In this document: positions 7,512 to 15,956 of the stretch, in pieces
How positions within the stretch are numbered: position 1 is the first letter of the stretch
Layout: every line of letters starts with the position of its first letter
Assembly (NCBI GenBank): GCA_945870015.1
Contig: CAMBQS010000012.1
Coordinates: 1-21,258, forward strand
DNA: 21,258 bases
Origin: Desulfocicer vacuolatum DSM 3385
Lineage (GTDB): Bacteria > Desulfobacterota > Desulfobacteria > Desulfobacterales > SURF-7
Direction of reading: 5' to 3'
Notes under the pieces: model-generated
Databases searched by the model: none
Told to the model about the DNA's origin: nothing
Seen by the model: the letters and a program-made list of their open reading frames with translations, nothing else
Translations under genes and position numbers: made by a program

Positions 7512-9179
7512 ATGATCTCTCAGAGCATACAACCGGAAGAACTATTTAAAGAATTTCTTTCATTAAAAAAAGGAAGCGGAAACAGCTCTTCTTCCACCCG
7601 TTCCTTTGGTGAGCTTTTTGTCAGCCAGCTTCAAAATGGGAAGCCAAATAAAAACCTTTCTGCTACTTCCCTTTCCAATGACCTGAAAATGACAACCGGA
7701 AAAGAATTTCTGGAAAGTGTAAAACTATATCTGCAGGCCACTGGATTAAAACTGGAACAGATTTCTGCAGGACAGGAACCACTTGCTGTATTAAAAAAAA
7801 TATTGCTTTACAAAGGTTTTGATCAGGAGGAAGTCAATTCAATTTTTGATCAATTACAGACAACTGTAACTGGAAAGCAGATTAAATTATCGGATCTGTT
7901 TGCAAAATTAACCGAATTGAATGATAACTCAGAAGAGACGGAACTGAACCTGCTGGTCCCCAGTTCTTCTCTTCCTCTTTTTCAAACCATTTTACCCATG
8001 CTGGGTCTTGATGAACAGACCATGGAATCTTCCCTTTCCTATGCAAAAACACAAAGCGGTAACATCCATTTAGAGCGATTGGTGTCTTTTTTAAAAGGGC
8101 AGGGAACCATTCATGCAGATACCGGTGAACCAAAACAACTGCCGGATAATATCACACAGATGATGAAAAGTCTGGGCATCCCGGTATTGACGGATAAAGA
8201 AACCCCGATGTCACTTTCTCAGTTTATTTCCCGGCTTGAAATCATGCTGTATGAAAATGTGAGCAAAGTCACTTCTGATACCCATTTAAAAAAAGATCTG
8301 TTCGGCTTTCTGAAGAACCTGAATGTGGATCATGTTTTTTCGGACAATCCTTTACTGATGGAAAAACTCACCCGTCTGAAAAGCATAAATCCCCTTGAAG
8401 CCTCGAAATTTAGAGCCGATGGCAAAAACACACTTTACTCACAAAATGAAATCCCCCGAGCCGCATCATTCAACCACGGGTACTCTGGTGAAAAATATTA
8501 TGAATCTTCAAATAACGAAAATCCTTTTCAAGAACAAAATTTTTCATCCCTCATAGAGGCTACCGCAGAAGAGAACAAAGAAGATTTACTACCGTCATCT
8601 ATGCAGGAACTATTTGAAAAGTCTCTGGAAAATGAGAATGGAATGCAGGACATTGATCCTGCTGTCGAAGCTGGTTTTATCGGAAATGACAAAAAGGAGC
8701 TCCACTCGGTTGCAAACAACACGTCGACTTCAGGGAAATCCTTACCCGCTTATGTCATGAATCAGGTCAGCAGGCAGATTATCCGGTCTTTCCAGGATGG
8801 TTTAAATGAAATCCGGCTCCAGTTAAAACCCCCTCATCTCGGAAGACTTCAGATTCATCTGAAAAATGAAAATGATGGTTTGAAGGTTAGTATCCTTGCT
8901 GAAAACGATAAAACACAAAAATTGTTGAAAACCCATGCCTCGGAATTAAGAGCCGCTCTCCTGGAACAGGGAATCCATCTGGAAAAAATTGATGTTCAAG
9001 TTTCTTTTAACTTTGACCAGTCCATGTCCCAGGCAAAGCAGGATTCACGAAAAACACCCGATAAAAACCAATCGGTTTTCAGTCTGGACAATCCATCTGA
9101 AACAACCGGCTTCACGCTCTCTCAGAATCGTGATCCTTTACTCTGGAGAACTTCAGGCATCCTTGATCTGGTTGCATGA
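7512..9179 (+). CDS. fliK: Flagellar hook-length control protein FliK
   Basis: FliK is a secreted ruler that sets hook length and triggers the switch from rod/hook to filament export. The product is 555 residues with a long, polar, poorly conserved N-terminal part (~1-410). The C-terminal Flg_hook domain (~415-500) contains LNEIRLQLKPPHLGRLQIHLKNEND and ELRAALLEQGIHLEKIDVQVS, the family signature, and is followed by a disordered tail. I chose ATG 7512 because AAGG at 7502-7505 lies six bases upstream; a TTG at 7491 extends the frame but has no Shine-Dalgarno. FliK is followed by flgD and flgE, the usual hook block. Its length (555 versus ~400 in Salmonella) is on the large side. Confidence 0.92.
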   Translation: MISQSIQPEELFKEFLSLKKGSGNSSSSTRSFGELFVSQLQNGKPNKNLSATSLSNDLKMTTGKEFLESVKLYLQATGLKLEQISAGQEPLAVLKKILLYKGFDQEEVNSIFDQLQTTVTGKQIKLSDLFAKLTELNDNSEETELNLLVPSSSLPLFQTILPMLGLDEQTMESSLSYAKTQSGNIHLERLVSFLKGQGTIHADTGEPKQLPDNITQMMKSLGIPVLTDKETPMSLSQFISRLEIMLYENVSKVTSDTHLKKDLFGFLKNLNVDHVFSDNPLLMEKLTRLKSINPLEASKFRADGKNTLYSQNEIPRAASFNHGYSGEKYYESSNNENPFQEQNFSSLIEATAEENKEDLLPSSMQELFEKSLENENGMQDIDPAVEAGFIGNDKKELHSVANNTSTSGKSLPAYVMNQVSRQIIRSFQDGLNEIRLQLKPPHLGRLQIHLKNENDGLKVSILAENDKTQKLLKTHASELRAALLEQGIHLEKIDVQVSFNFDQSMSQAKQDSRKTPDKNQSVFSLDNPSETTGFTLSQNRDPLLWRTSGILDLVA

Positions 9180-9242
9180 TGATCGTTATCTTTTTTCATT
9201 ATAATAATTGTCCGATCATTCGATTTTCCCATGGAGGATAAA

Positions 9243-9953
9243 ATGAACGTAACTCAAACCGCATTCGGAAACAGCAACATAAATAAACTTTTTGCCGGGC
9301 ATACCGAGGAGGTCGAAGAAAAAAAGGACCCCTTGGGAAGAGATGCTTTTTTAACCATGCTGGTGGCTCAACTTCGAAATCAAGATCCGTTGAATCCCAT
9401 GGAAGGAACCGATTTTACGGCACAATTAGCTGAATTTTCAGCACTTGAACAACAATTTACTATCAATGATAATCTGGAAGCGATACTCGAGGCGCTGAAA
9501 CCCAAAACCCAGGATAATCTGATGGATTTTATCGGTAAAGAGGTTATGGGAGAATCCAACACCATCTCTTCTTCAAAGGGAAGCACGACCACAGGGTACT
9601 ACACTATTGAAGACTCAGCCGATGTTGCGATTTCTATTTACGATCAAAAAGGAACCTTGATTCAAAATATCTATTCCGGTCAGAAAGAGGCTGGAACATA
9701 TCCCATCCAATGGGATGGTAAAAACCTGGAAGGAGCAATCGTGCCGGATGGCACCTACAATTTCGAAATTATGGCATTGAGTGACATCGGGGGATATGTG
9801 GAGGCCAAAACCACCGTAGAAGGAAAAGTAACCGGTGTAACCTATGAACACGATATTCCGTATCTTCAGATCGGGGAAAGACTGCTTAATCCTTCAACGG
9901 TTACAAGAATACTTCTGCCCCCGGAAGAAGAGGAAGCAGCCGAAAGTCAATAA
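9243..9953 (+). CDS. flgD: Flagellar hook cap/scaffold protein FlgD
   Basis: FlgD caps the growing hook and promotes FlgE polymerisation. The 236-residue product has the conserved N-terminal part LGRDAFLTMLVAQLRNQDP followed by LNPMEGTDFTAQLAEFSALEQ (about residues 30-72). A FlgD Ig/Tudor-like core follows, with YSGQKEAGTYPIQWDGKN and PDGTYNFEIMA (~140-185), and an acidic C-terminus. The frame is open from ATG 9231, but GGAGG at 9233-9237 sits five bases before ATG 9243, which makes 9243 the likely start. The gene lies between fliK and flgE and probably shares the 7416 promoter; no separate promoter is visible in the 63-base gap. Confidence 0.95.
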   Translation: MNVTQTAFGNSNINKLFAGHTEEVEEKKDPLGRDAFLTMLVAQLRNQDPLNPMEGTDFTAQLAEFSALEQQFTINDNLEAILEALKPKTQDNLMDFIGKEVMGESNTISSSKGSTTTGYYTIEDSADVAISIYDQKGTLIQNIYSGQKEAGTYPIQWDGKNLEGAIVPDGTYNFEIMALSDIGGYVEAKTTVEGKVTGVTYEHDIPYLQIGERLLNPSTVTRILLPPEEEEAAESQ

Positions 9954-10002
9954 AAACTATCCATACTAACCCGTAACATCACCGTCAAGGAGGAAAAAAA
10001 AG

Positions 10003-13000
10003 ATGTCTCTAACCAGCTCATTGTTCTCAGGAATCAGCGGAATGACCAACCTGGGAAATGCTATGCAAATCATCGGTGATAATATAGCAAATGTCAATAC
10101 AACTGCATTTAAAGGAAGCAATTATGTTTTTCAGGATCTCCTGAGTCAACAAATTGCAACTCAGGCAGGTACTGCCCAGGTAGGACGAGGTATGGCACTT
10201 GGAGAAGTCGCTTCTGTTTTTGAACAGGGATCGTTTGAGTCTACCGGGAATACAACTGATCTGGCGATTGGCGGAGAAGGGTTTTTTGTTCTTCGGGAAT
10301 CCGCAACAGAAGAGTTATATTATTCCAGGGCTGGAAATTTTAAATTCGACCGGGACGGAGTTTTAATTAACTCGGTGGGGTATGTTGCTCAGGGTTGGGC
10401 GCTGGATGATGATGGCGATGAGGTCGGTTCCATTACCGATATCAAGCTGGCCTCCTTTACCTCTCCGCCCAAAGTAAGCGAAAGTCTCACCATGGTAACC
10501 AATCTGGATTCTGACGCACTCAGTCAATCCGTTGTTCTGGCAAATGCATGGGATGCGGAAGAAACAACTCCCATTGTCGGTTCCGCTTATAATTATCAAT
10601 CGGTTGTAAAGGTCTATGATTCCCTTGGAAGTACCCACGATATTACCATCTATTATGACAAACAATCCGAATCCAAATGGGAGTACATTGTCACCTGTAA
10701 TCCGGAAGAGGATAAGCGAGGACTGGTTCAGGAAACTGCCGCAAAAGGTCTCCTGGCAAAGGGAGAAATCACCTTCTCGGACAGCAGTGGAACCATTTCC
10801 AATCTGACCATGAGACAGTTTACCGGCAGAATCGGAAATATTTCCGCCGACGGCGCCATCTCAAATGAGACAACCAATTTTACCATCAACAATTATGACG
10901 CCTTGTCTCTGGATGGATATGATTTCAGTCTTGAATTCGATGGAACCAACTGGTCTTTTGAAGATTCTGCTGCACCACTCGGTGTCATCACGGCTTCCGA
11001 TCTTCCAACAAATTATCCGTTTGCCACCATTATCCGTGGTGACGCCAACAGTATTCAGATTAATCTGGACGGAGATACGGACAGAACACCAGACCTGACC
11101 ATCTCATTTTCAACTCCGGCCCAGGCCACGGATGCATTGACTTTTGACATTATCAGTCCGCAGAATATTCATATTCAGGATGTGACCAACACCCAATATA
11201 TTGGAGATACCGGAAATGAAAATACCCAGCTTGATATCAACCATCCGGAAGTTCTGACCACGGACTCCTCAGATTTGCGTATCAATTGGGATGCCAGTGA
11301 ACAGGACTGGTACTGGGCAATGCCACTGCTTCAAAACGTTACTACCATGAACACAGCCGGTTTATCCCCCGCTACCCTGACCGGAACAGCCAATGTAACC
11401 AATGCTTCCGTCATGACCAGTTATTCTGAAGATACTACCGTGTGGTTTGACAGCAATACCGGTCTCTGGAATTTCATCTCCCCTTATGCCCGGGAATTAA
11501 CCAATCAGATCTACACCGGAGGCATTACCGAAGCAAACACTTCGATTGTGGTATCGGATCCCACTGTTTTACGAAGCCATTCCACCGGTATCACCCTTGC
11601 CTGGGATAATATCGTGGGTTTGACCAATCTGGCTTACAGCATCGGAGCCACTGAAATCACGGCTGACAACACAACCATTACTGTTTCCCAGGAAGAAAAC
11701 TTTACAAGAGATTCCAGCATTACCTATATCCTGCAGTATGATGGAAACTTTGATACCTGGGGTTGGGGCGCCGGAGGAGATCCGGTAGTGGATTATCTGA
11801 ACAGACAAACGCCTACATGGGATTCGGTTTCCGATCGTTTACATGTTGATCTTTCCGGTTCGGGAGACGATTTCCTGGTCGACTTTGCAGGCGGCCTGAC
11901 TGCTGCTTCCGACGGTGACACCATTTCCTTCCGGATTGATGCAGACGGAGCATGGACTTGGGCTATGCCGACCTATAATATAACGAGTACAACCGGCGGT
12001 GTGGTTACCACCAACGTAACTGGAAATATTTCTTCCTCTCTTAGGGCACCTTTGGCTTACTATGATTCGTCTATCGATGCGGGTGGACCGGATTATAATC
12101 TGGTTTTTACTAGTGGTGCTTGGACCTGGGGCGGACACTCTCCTGCAGTCGGAGGGGACTATAGCTCGGAAGCTTTCATTGTGAATAACGAAAATGAAGT
12201 TTCCATTGATCTTGACGCAGATGGTCTGGCCGATGTTACCTATACCTTTACCACACCGCTTACTGCTGATGGTACCCTGAATTTTTCCATTGATGCAACC
12301 GGCAACCCGCCATCTGAATATTCTTCTGCGACGATCGCCTCCACTTCAGGATCGGACATTCTGAGCCTGGATATGACCGGAAACGGAACATCGGATCTGG
12401 TTTTAAGCTTTCTCTCTCCCTTAAACTCCAACGGAACCATAACCTTTGACATTGACACCCATATTCCACCATTTGAGTACCCGAATGCCTCCATTGACAA
12501 TGTTACTTCCAATGCCAGTGCTCTCTATATGGACCTGAATGGAGACAGCATCAATGATGTCAATTTTTCATTTCTTGCTGCAGGAATACCCCAGGCCCTG
12601 ACCGGAAATGGAACATTTATTTTTGATGTCGATCCCAGGGTTCCGCCGACTGAATATTCCAACGCAACCATCTCGGGTGATACGGATGAAGTAATGATCG
12701 ACTTGAACAATGATGGTGAAGATGACATCACCTTCACCTTTCTCAATCCATTACCAACGGGAGCATCCGCACAGGACAGTGCCATCACATTTGATCTTGA
12801 GGGAACAACTGCATGGACTGCCGTCCCTACGAATTCAAACGGGTATTATGAATTTATGGTGGATTTCCTGGGAGGCGATATCGGGGTGACCGAGAACGAC
12901 CTGGAGTTCAACATTGGTACCAAGGATGATGGAACCGGTCAATTTATCAATGATTCTCTCACAACCACTCAATATGCACGGTCATCTACCACGACATTCC

Positions 13001-13380
13001 AATCCGCCGATGGATATGGAGCGGGCGATCTTGAAGGAGTTGATGTTGATACGGACGGCGCCATGACCGGCATCTATTCAAATGGTCAGCTTATACCGCT
13101 TTACCGAATCGCTCTCGCCAATTTCCTGAACGAGCATGGACTATCCAAACTGGGAGGCAACCTGTATCGTGAAACCAGGGACAGCGGAACCGCCATCACC
13201 AATAAACCCGGCACAAACGGTCTTGGAAGCATTACACCCAACTCTCTGGAGCAGTCTAATGTCGATATTGCGAATGAATTTGTAAAGATGATTACTACCC
13301 AGCGGGCTTTCCAGGCCAACTCGAAAATTGTGACCACGGTCGATGCCATGCTTGGAGAAGTGATCAATATGAAACGGTAA
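10003..13380 (+). CDS. flgE: Very large flagellar hook protein FlgE with internal repeats
   Basis: FlgE polymerises into the hook, the universal joint outside the cell. The N-terminus (SLFSGISGMTNLGNAMQIIG, then DNIANVNTTAFKGSNYVFQD) and C-terminus (LEQSNVDIANEFVKMITTQR, then AFQANSKIVTTVDAMLGEVI) are the conserved D0/D1 helices of hook proteins. The protein is 1125 residues, against about 400 in Escherichia coli; the extra length is inserted in the outer domains. It contains a run of four ~53-59-residue repeats (residues 720-937), each with an acidic loop such as DLDADGLAD, and a related copy near 338-387. Short W-x-W motifs recur (YWAM, WGWG, WTWAM, WTWGG). The start is supported by AAGGAGG at 9987-9993, nine bases before ATG. 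It closes the fliK-flgD-flgE block and is followed by a terminator. Large FlgE proteins are known in some delta- and epsilonproteobacteria. Confidence 0.95.
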   Translation: MSLTSSLFSGISGMTNLGNAMQIIGDNIANVNTTAFKGSNYVFQDLLSQQIATQAGTAQVGRGMALGEVASVFEQGSFESTGNTTDLAIGGEGFFVLRESATEELYYSRAGNFKFDRDGVLINSVGYVAQGWALDDDGDEVGSITDIKLASFTSPPKVSESLTMVTNLDSDALSQSVVLANAWDAEETTPIVGSAYNYQSVVKVYDSLGSTHDITIYYDKQSESKWEYIVTCNPEEDKRGLVQETAAKGLLAKGEITFSDSSGTISNLTMRQFTGRIGNISADGAISNETTNFTINNYDALSLDGYDFSLEFDGTNWSFEDSAAPLGVITASDLPTNYPFATIIRGDANSIQINLDGDTDRTPDLTISFSTPAQATDALTFDIISPQNIHIQDVTNTQYIGDTGNENTQLDINHPEVLTTDSSDLRINWDASEQDWYWAMPLLQNVTTMNTAGLSPATLTGTANVTNASVMTSYSEDTTVWFDSNTGLWNFISPYARELTNQIYTGGITEANTSIVVSDPTVLRSHSTGITLAWDNIVGLTNLAYSIGATEITADNTTITVSQEENFTRDSSITYILQYDGNFDTWGWGAGGDPVVDYLNRQTPTWDSVSDRLHVDLSGSGDDFLVDFAGGLTAASDGDTISFRIDADGAWTWAMPTYNITSTTGGVVTTNVTGNISSSLRAPLAYYDSSIDAGGPDYNLVFTSGAWTWGGHSPAVGGDYSSEAFIVNNENEVSIDLDADGLADVTYTFTTPLTADGTLNFSIDATGNPPSEYSSATIASTSGSDILSLDMTGNGTSDLVLSFLSPLNSNGTITFDIDTHIPPFEYPNASIDNVTSNASALYMDLNGDSINDVNFSFLAAGIPQALTGNGTFIFDVDPRVPPTEYSNATISGDTDEVMIDLNNDGEDDITFTFLNPLPTGASAQDSAITFDLEGTTAWTAVPTNSNGYYEFMVDFLGGDIGVTENDLEFNIGTKDDGTGQFINDSLTTTQYARSSTTTFQSADGYGAGDLEGVDVDTDGAMTGIYSNGQLIPLYRIALANFLNEHGLSKLGGNLYRETRDSGTAITNKPGTNGLGSITPNSLEQSNVDIANEFVKMITTQRAFQANSKIVTTVDAMLGEVINMKR
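12160..12813 (+). repeat. Four tandem ~53-59-residue repeats within FlgE
   Basis: Repeats start at nucleotides 12160 (residue 720), 12319 (773), 12478 (826) and 12655 (885), giving periods of 53, 53 and 59 residues; the last fades near 12813. Most open with a Y-S/P-S/N-A-T/S-I pattern and contain a nine-residue loop: DLDADGLAD, DMTGNGTSD, DLNGDSIND, DLNNDGEDD. Each then has a beta-strand-like F-x-x-P-L and an FDID-like end. The repeats have diverged at the nucleotide level, so this is a protein repeat rather than a recent DNA duplication. A related copy with NLDGDTDRTPD begins at 11014. Confidence 0.8.
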
Positions 13381-13410
13381 AACAGAAAACCCCCAACTTT
13401 TCGTCTTGTA

Positions 13411-13451
13411 AAAATCCGGAAAAGGAATCTCTCTCTTTTCCGGATTTTTTT
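13411..13451 (+). terminator. Intrinsic terminator after flgE
   Basis: A perfect 14-base stem, AAAATCCGGAAAAG (13411-13424) with CTTTTCCGGATTTT (13435-13448), encloses a ten-base loop and runs into a T-tract ending at 13451. It lies 30 bases after the flgE stop. It should end the fliK-flgD-flgE transcript. Confidence 0.92.
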
Positions 13452-13797
13452 GTCTGACTTTCCAGTGTATCTGCTGAATCTACCCCTTGGTATGGTAATG
13501 GCTGGAGCCATGATCCGGCTGGCGGATGTCACGACATCTGTTTTGGCATTTACCGGAAAGAGTGTTGGGGATGATGGAAAGGGTTTTCCTCTGGTGATTG
13601 ATCTTCAAGCCACGATGATCAGCAACCAGAAAGACGGAAAAATATAGGCTGAACCCCGATTTGTGCGCAGGGGTCAAAATCTACTGGTGATCAGAACGAG
13701 AATCCCAGGAAATGGCGATCGCCTGCCGGCAGAAGTTACTTTGACACATCTATTGGCTTATTCGAACGCTTTCGGCAGGCCAGTGTGAGGTTAATGA
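13452..13797. other. Intergenic stretch with no recognisable gene
   Basis: No convincing gene is visible here. Short open frames exist on both strands (13450-13647 plus, 65 codons; 13480-13677 minus, 65 codons). Neither has a good Shine-Dalgarno or a recognised motif. There is a spaced inverted repeat GCCTGCCG / CGGCAGGC (around 13721-13780) and a short ACCCC/GGGGT stem near 13650-13675. The stretch could be a gene remnant or an insertion scar between the flagellar blocks; the sequence alone does not decide. Confidence 0.4.
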
Positions 13798-13935
13798 ATG
13801 TATCCAGATAAAAAGATGACGTTATCAACTCAGATCATCCCGATGCTTAATATCGAGGATCATTCCGGAGAAAAGGTTGAGAATGTCGATGACCCTCGAA
13901 TCACAAATTGTCCATCTGAAATAGAACTTATGTAA
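13798..13935 (+). CDS. Possible small ORF, 45 codons, unknown
   Basis: An open frame from ATG 13798 encodes 45 residues beginning MYPDKKMTLSTQIIPMLNIE and ending EIELM. A GAGG at 13787-13790 lies seven bases upstream, and a TTGACA sequence lies further upstream near 13740. It is polar and acidic, has no signal peptide or membrane segment, and resembles nothing I recognise. Its last eight bases overlap the 3' end of the convergent Ig-repeat gene. It may be a real small protein, a gene fragment, or chance; I give it low weight. Confidence 0.2.
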   Translation: MYPDKKMTLSTQIIPMLNIEDHSGEKVENVDDPRITNCPSEIELM

Positions 13936-15163
13936 TTGTGATGGAAACCGTGGTAACCGCGGCTGCACCGTTTTTATCTGTTACCGTAAGTGTAATAAGG
14001 TGTTCTCCAACAGAGAGGGTTGATATACTGAAGTTTCTTCCTGTGCCGATGAATCCATCCAGATCGGATGTCCATACAAGGGAAGCTCCATATAAATTGC
14101 CATCCTCTGTGTCGGAACCGGTGCCGGTAAAAATCACCAGAGAACCGCCGGCATATGAAGCTGTGCCGGCTGGATTGGTAATGGTTGCTGTTGGAACGGT
14201 ATTCTCTACCGTAACCACAACTGAATCGGTTCCCGTTGCACCACTGCTATCGGTTGCAACCAGCGTAATGGTATGGTCACCACTGGATAGATAAGATACG
14301 GTTGATGAACCTCCGATTCCTACCCGTCCGTCTTTATTGGAAATCCATTCCAGAGAATCACCATCCAGAGAACCATCCTCCGTATCGGTTCCGGTACCGA
14401 TAAATGTAATGGACTCTCCTTCAAAAATCGATTCATCGTCCGATGGAAATGTTATGGCTGCCGTGGGTGCCGTATTTCCGATCGTTATTGTGATGGATGC
14501 AACGCCCATGGTATCCGCACTGTCAATGGCTTGAAGCTGAATAGTATGACTTCCTGGTGACAAGGTTTTACTTGTGAAGGAATTTCCTGTTCCAATCTGG
14601 CCATCCAGGTTGGAATTCCAGATCAACGAAAAATCTTTCAGAAATCCGTCTTCCGTATCCGTTCCGGTACCGCTGAAGGTTATGTAGGCTCCCTCGCTGT
14701 AACTACCGGCATTGACAGGAGAGGTGATCGTGGGTACCGGAATCGTGTTGCCCTCCGGGTTTACAATCACATTAATGGCTGTACTACCGGTTCCACCATT
14801 GTTATCCGTTACGGTGAGCGTGATCACATGCGTTCCGTTTGATAGGGAAACATCCCGTATGGATGTACCAATTCCCAGCCGGCCATCCTTGCTCGAATGC
14901 CATTCAATGGCTCCTCCGGTCAGTGTTCCGTTTTCCGAATCGGTTCCGGACCCGGAAAAAGTGACCTTATCATTTTCACTGAAGGCTGCATTATCTTCCG
15001 GATTGCTGATGGTCGCTGTCGGTAATGTGTTGAGTCCCTGGGGTGTGACAGTTTCCTCCATCTCATCACCACTTGTACCGATTATGCTGACCAGTCCGAT
15101 TATGATAGCTGATCCCAACAGAAAACTGCGAAAAACAATATAGACGATTTTTTTGATTTTCAT
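13928..15163 (-). CDS. Secreted/anchored protein with four PKD/Ig-like repeats
   Basis: The 411-residue product has a basic N-terminus and one hydrophobic segment (residues ~8-27, VYIVFRSFLLGSAIIIGLVS), followed by IIGTSGDE. It then has four consecutive ~88-residue beta-rich repeats at about 48-135, 142-229, 233-320 and 323-410. Each repeat has an N-T-x-P-T-A-x-I opening, GTGTDTEDG, a W-x-S-x-x-D-G core, an IGTG turn, and an L-S-x-G-x-H-x-I-T-L-x-V-T-D ending, as in PKD/bacterial Ig-like domains. Such domains usually mediate adhesion or structural contacts outside the cell. No catalytic motif is seen and no lipobox Cys is present. It lies 59 bases downstream of the LPP20-like lipoprotein gene on the same strand and is probably cotranscribed with it. 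AGGAG precedes ATG 15163 with eleven-base spacing. The specific function is unknown. Confidence 0.82.
   Translation of the reverse strand: MKIKKIVYIVFRSFLLGSAIIIGLVSIIGTSGDEMEETVTPQGLNTLPTATISNPEDNAAFSENDKVTFSGSGTDSENGTLTGGAIEWHSSKDGRLGIGTSIRDVSLSNGTHVITLTVTDNNGGTGSTAINVIVNPEGNTIPVPTITSPVNAGSYSEGAYITFSGTGTDTEDGFLKDFSLIWNSNLDGQIGTGNSFTSKTLSPGSHTIQLQAIDSADTMGVASITITIGNTAPTAAITFPSDDESIFEGESITFIGTGTDTEDGSLDGDSLEWISNKDGRVGIGGSSTVSYLSSGDHTITLVATDSSGATGTDSVVVTVENTVPTATITNPAGTASYAGGSLVIFTGTGSDTEDGNLYGASLVWTSDLDGFIGTGRNFSISTLSVGEHLITLTVTDKNGAAAVTTVSITIT
13931..15022 (-). repeat. Four ~88-residue Ig/PKD-like repeats in the minus-strand protein
   Basis: Four tandem repeats fill nearly all of the mature protein. 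The most constant stretch is GTGTDTEDG (GSGTDSENG in the first copy, GTGSDTEDG in the last). The DNA is also partly conserved around that motif, which reads on the plus strand as variants of TCCGTATCGGTTCCGGTACC. This suggests fairly recent internal duplication compared with the FlgE repeats. Confidence 0.8.
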
Positions 15164-15222
15164 GATTTTGAAAACTCCTGTATCTGCGTTTTAAACGCAT
15201 AAAAATCAAGATAAAGGAACGA

Positions 15223-15894
15223 CTACTCTTCGGCAAGGGCGGACCCGGCAAGAGACCCTGCTGTTGCGCCTATGGCCATGGCACCGGGGGTTCCGCCTAA
15301 AGCGTCAAGCGTTACCGAACTCGGACCGAGTGCTGTTCCAGTAGCCGATCCTGCCGCTGCTCCTGCAGCACCACCACCCAGTGATCCAAGGAGGCCTCGT
15401 GAAAAAATTGAACCATCGTAAAACTTGAACTCTCGAGGCGCCATGTATACTTTTACGTTTGCATTAGCCACTCCATCTTTAAAGCTGACAAAGTTCACCT
15501 GTGCTCCGCGGAGATATGCATTTGTCTCACTGGTAACCTGGTCAACAGAAATGTTGTTATACCCTGCAGCTGAATAGGCATTGATGATCATCCCGGCCAC
15601 CCGTTCTGAAATTTTCCGGTACCCGTCAATAACAGCGGCTCTTTCCGCCATCAATTTTTTCTGTTGGGGGGTCCCGGTTTCAGGCTCGATTCCCTGTCCC
15701 CGTACACTGATCAAAATCTTTTGCGAAGCTTCTTCCGGTTCCAGTCCGGGAATCAGATTTAACGCACTGTTGTTCATCGTGGTTTGATATTTTATTATTT
15801 CATGGTTACTTGAACATCCATTAAAAAACAGGAGCATGGATACCATCAGAACAGGTATCCATTTCCGGTTTGATACACCACAATCCATTTTCAT
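15223..15894 (-). CDS. LPP20/FlgP-like outer-membrane lipoprotein
   Basis: The 223-residue product has a basic start, a hydrophobic stretch (VLMVSMLLFFNG) and a lipobox-like cleavage site before Cys27, so it should be a lipoprotein. A middle domain (~60-150) carries VRGQGIE, then QQKKLMAERAAVIDGYRKIS and a beta-rich end (LRGAQVNFVSFKDGVANANV). This pattern, an Ala/Arg-rich helix followed by GYRK, is that of the LPP20 family, which includes Vibrio FlgP, an outer-membrane flagellar disk component. The C-terminus (167-220) is a Gly/Ala-rich glycine-zipper-like region that may insert in or line a membrane. The start has AAGGAG eight bases upstream. A near-perfect sigma-54 promoter precedes it. 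Family membership is fairly secure; a flagellar role is inferred from context. Confidence 0.78.
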   Translation of the reverse strand: MKMDCGVSNRKWIPVLMVSMLLFFNGCSSNHEIIKYQTTMNNSALNLIPGLEPEEASQKILISVRGQGIEPETGTPQQKKLMAERAAVIDGYRKISERVAGMIINAYSAAGYNNISVDQVTSETNAYLRGAQVNFVSFKDGVANANVKVYMAPREFKFYDGSIFSRGLLGSLGGGAAGAAAGSATGTALGPSSVTLDALGGTPGAMAIGATAGSLAGSALAEE

Positions 15895-15956
15895 TGTTTG
15901 TTCTCCTTCAGAAATGCGGGTGATTCATCCGTAAAACAGGGCTTGCATCCGTAATT

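Noticed and set aside
13101..13532. 143-codon minus-strand frame across the flgE 3' end and terminator
   Set aside because: It is antisense to the conserved FlgE C-terminal domain and runs through the terminator stem; it has no family motif and is a shadow.
13931..15022. Repeated DNA motif suggestive of a CRISPR or other array
   Set aside because: The spacing is ~265-270 bases and in frame with protein repeats; there are no short identical repeats with unique spacers.
14712..15143. 143-codon plus-strand frame (and similar ones at 13938-14294 and 14337-14534)
   Set aside because: They are antisense to the Ig-like repeats and their recurring Pro/Val/Ser pattern simply mirrors the repeated codons of the real gene.
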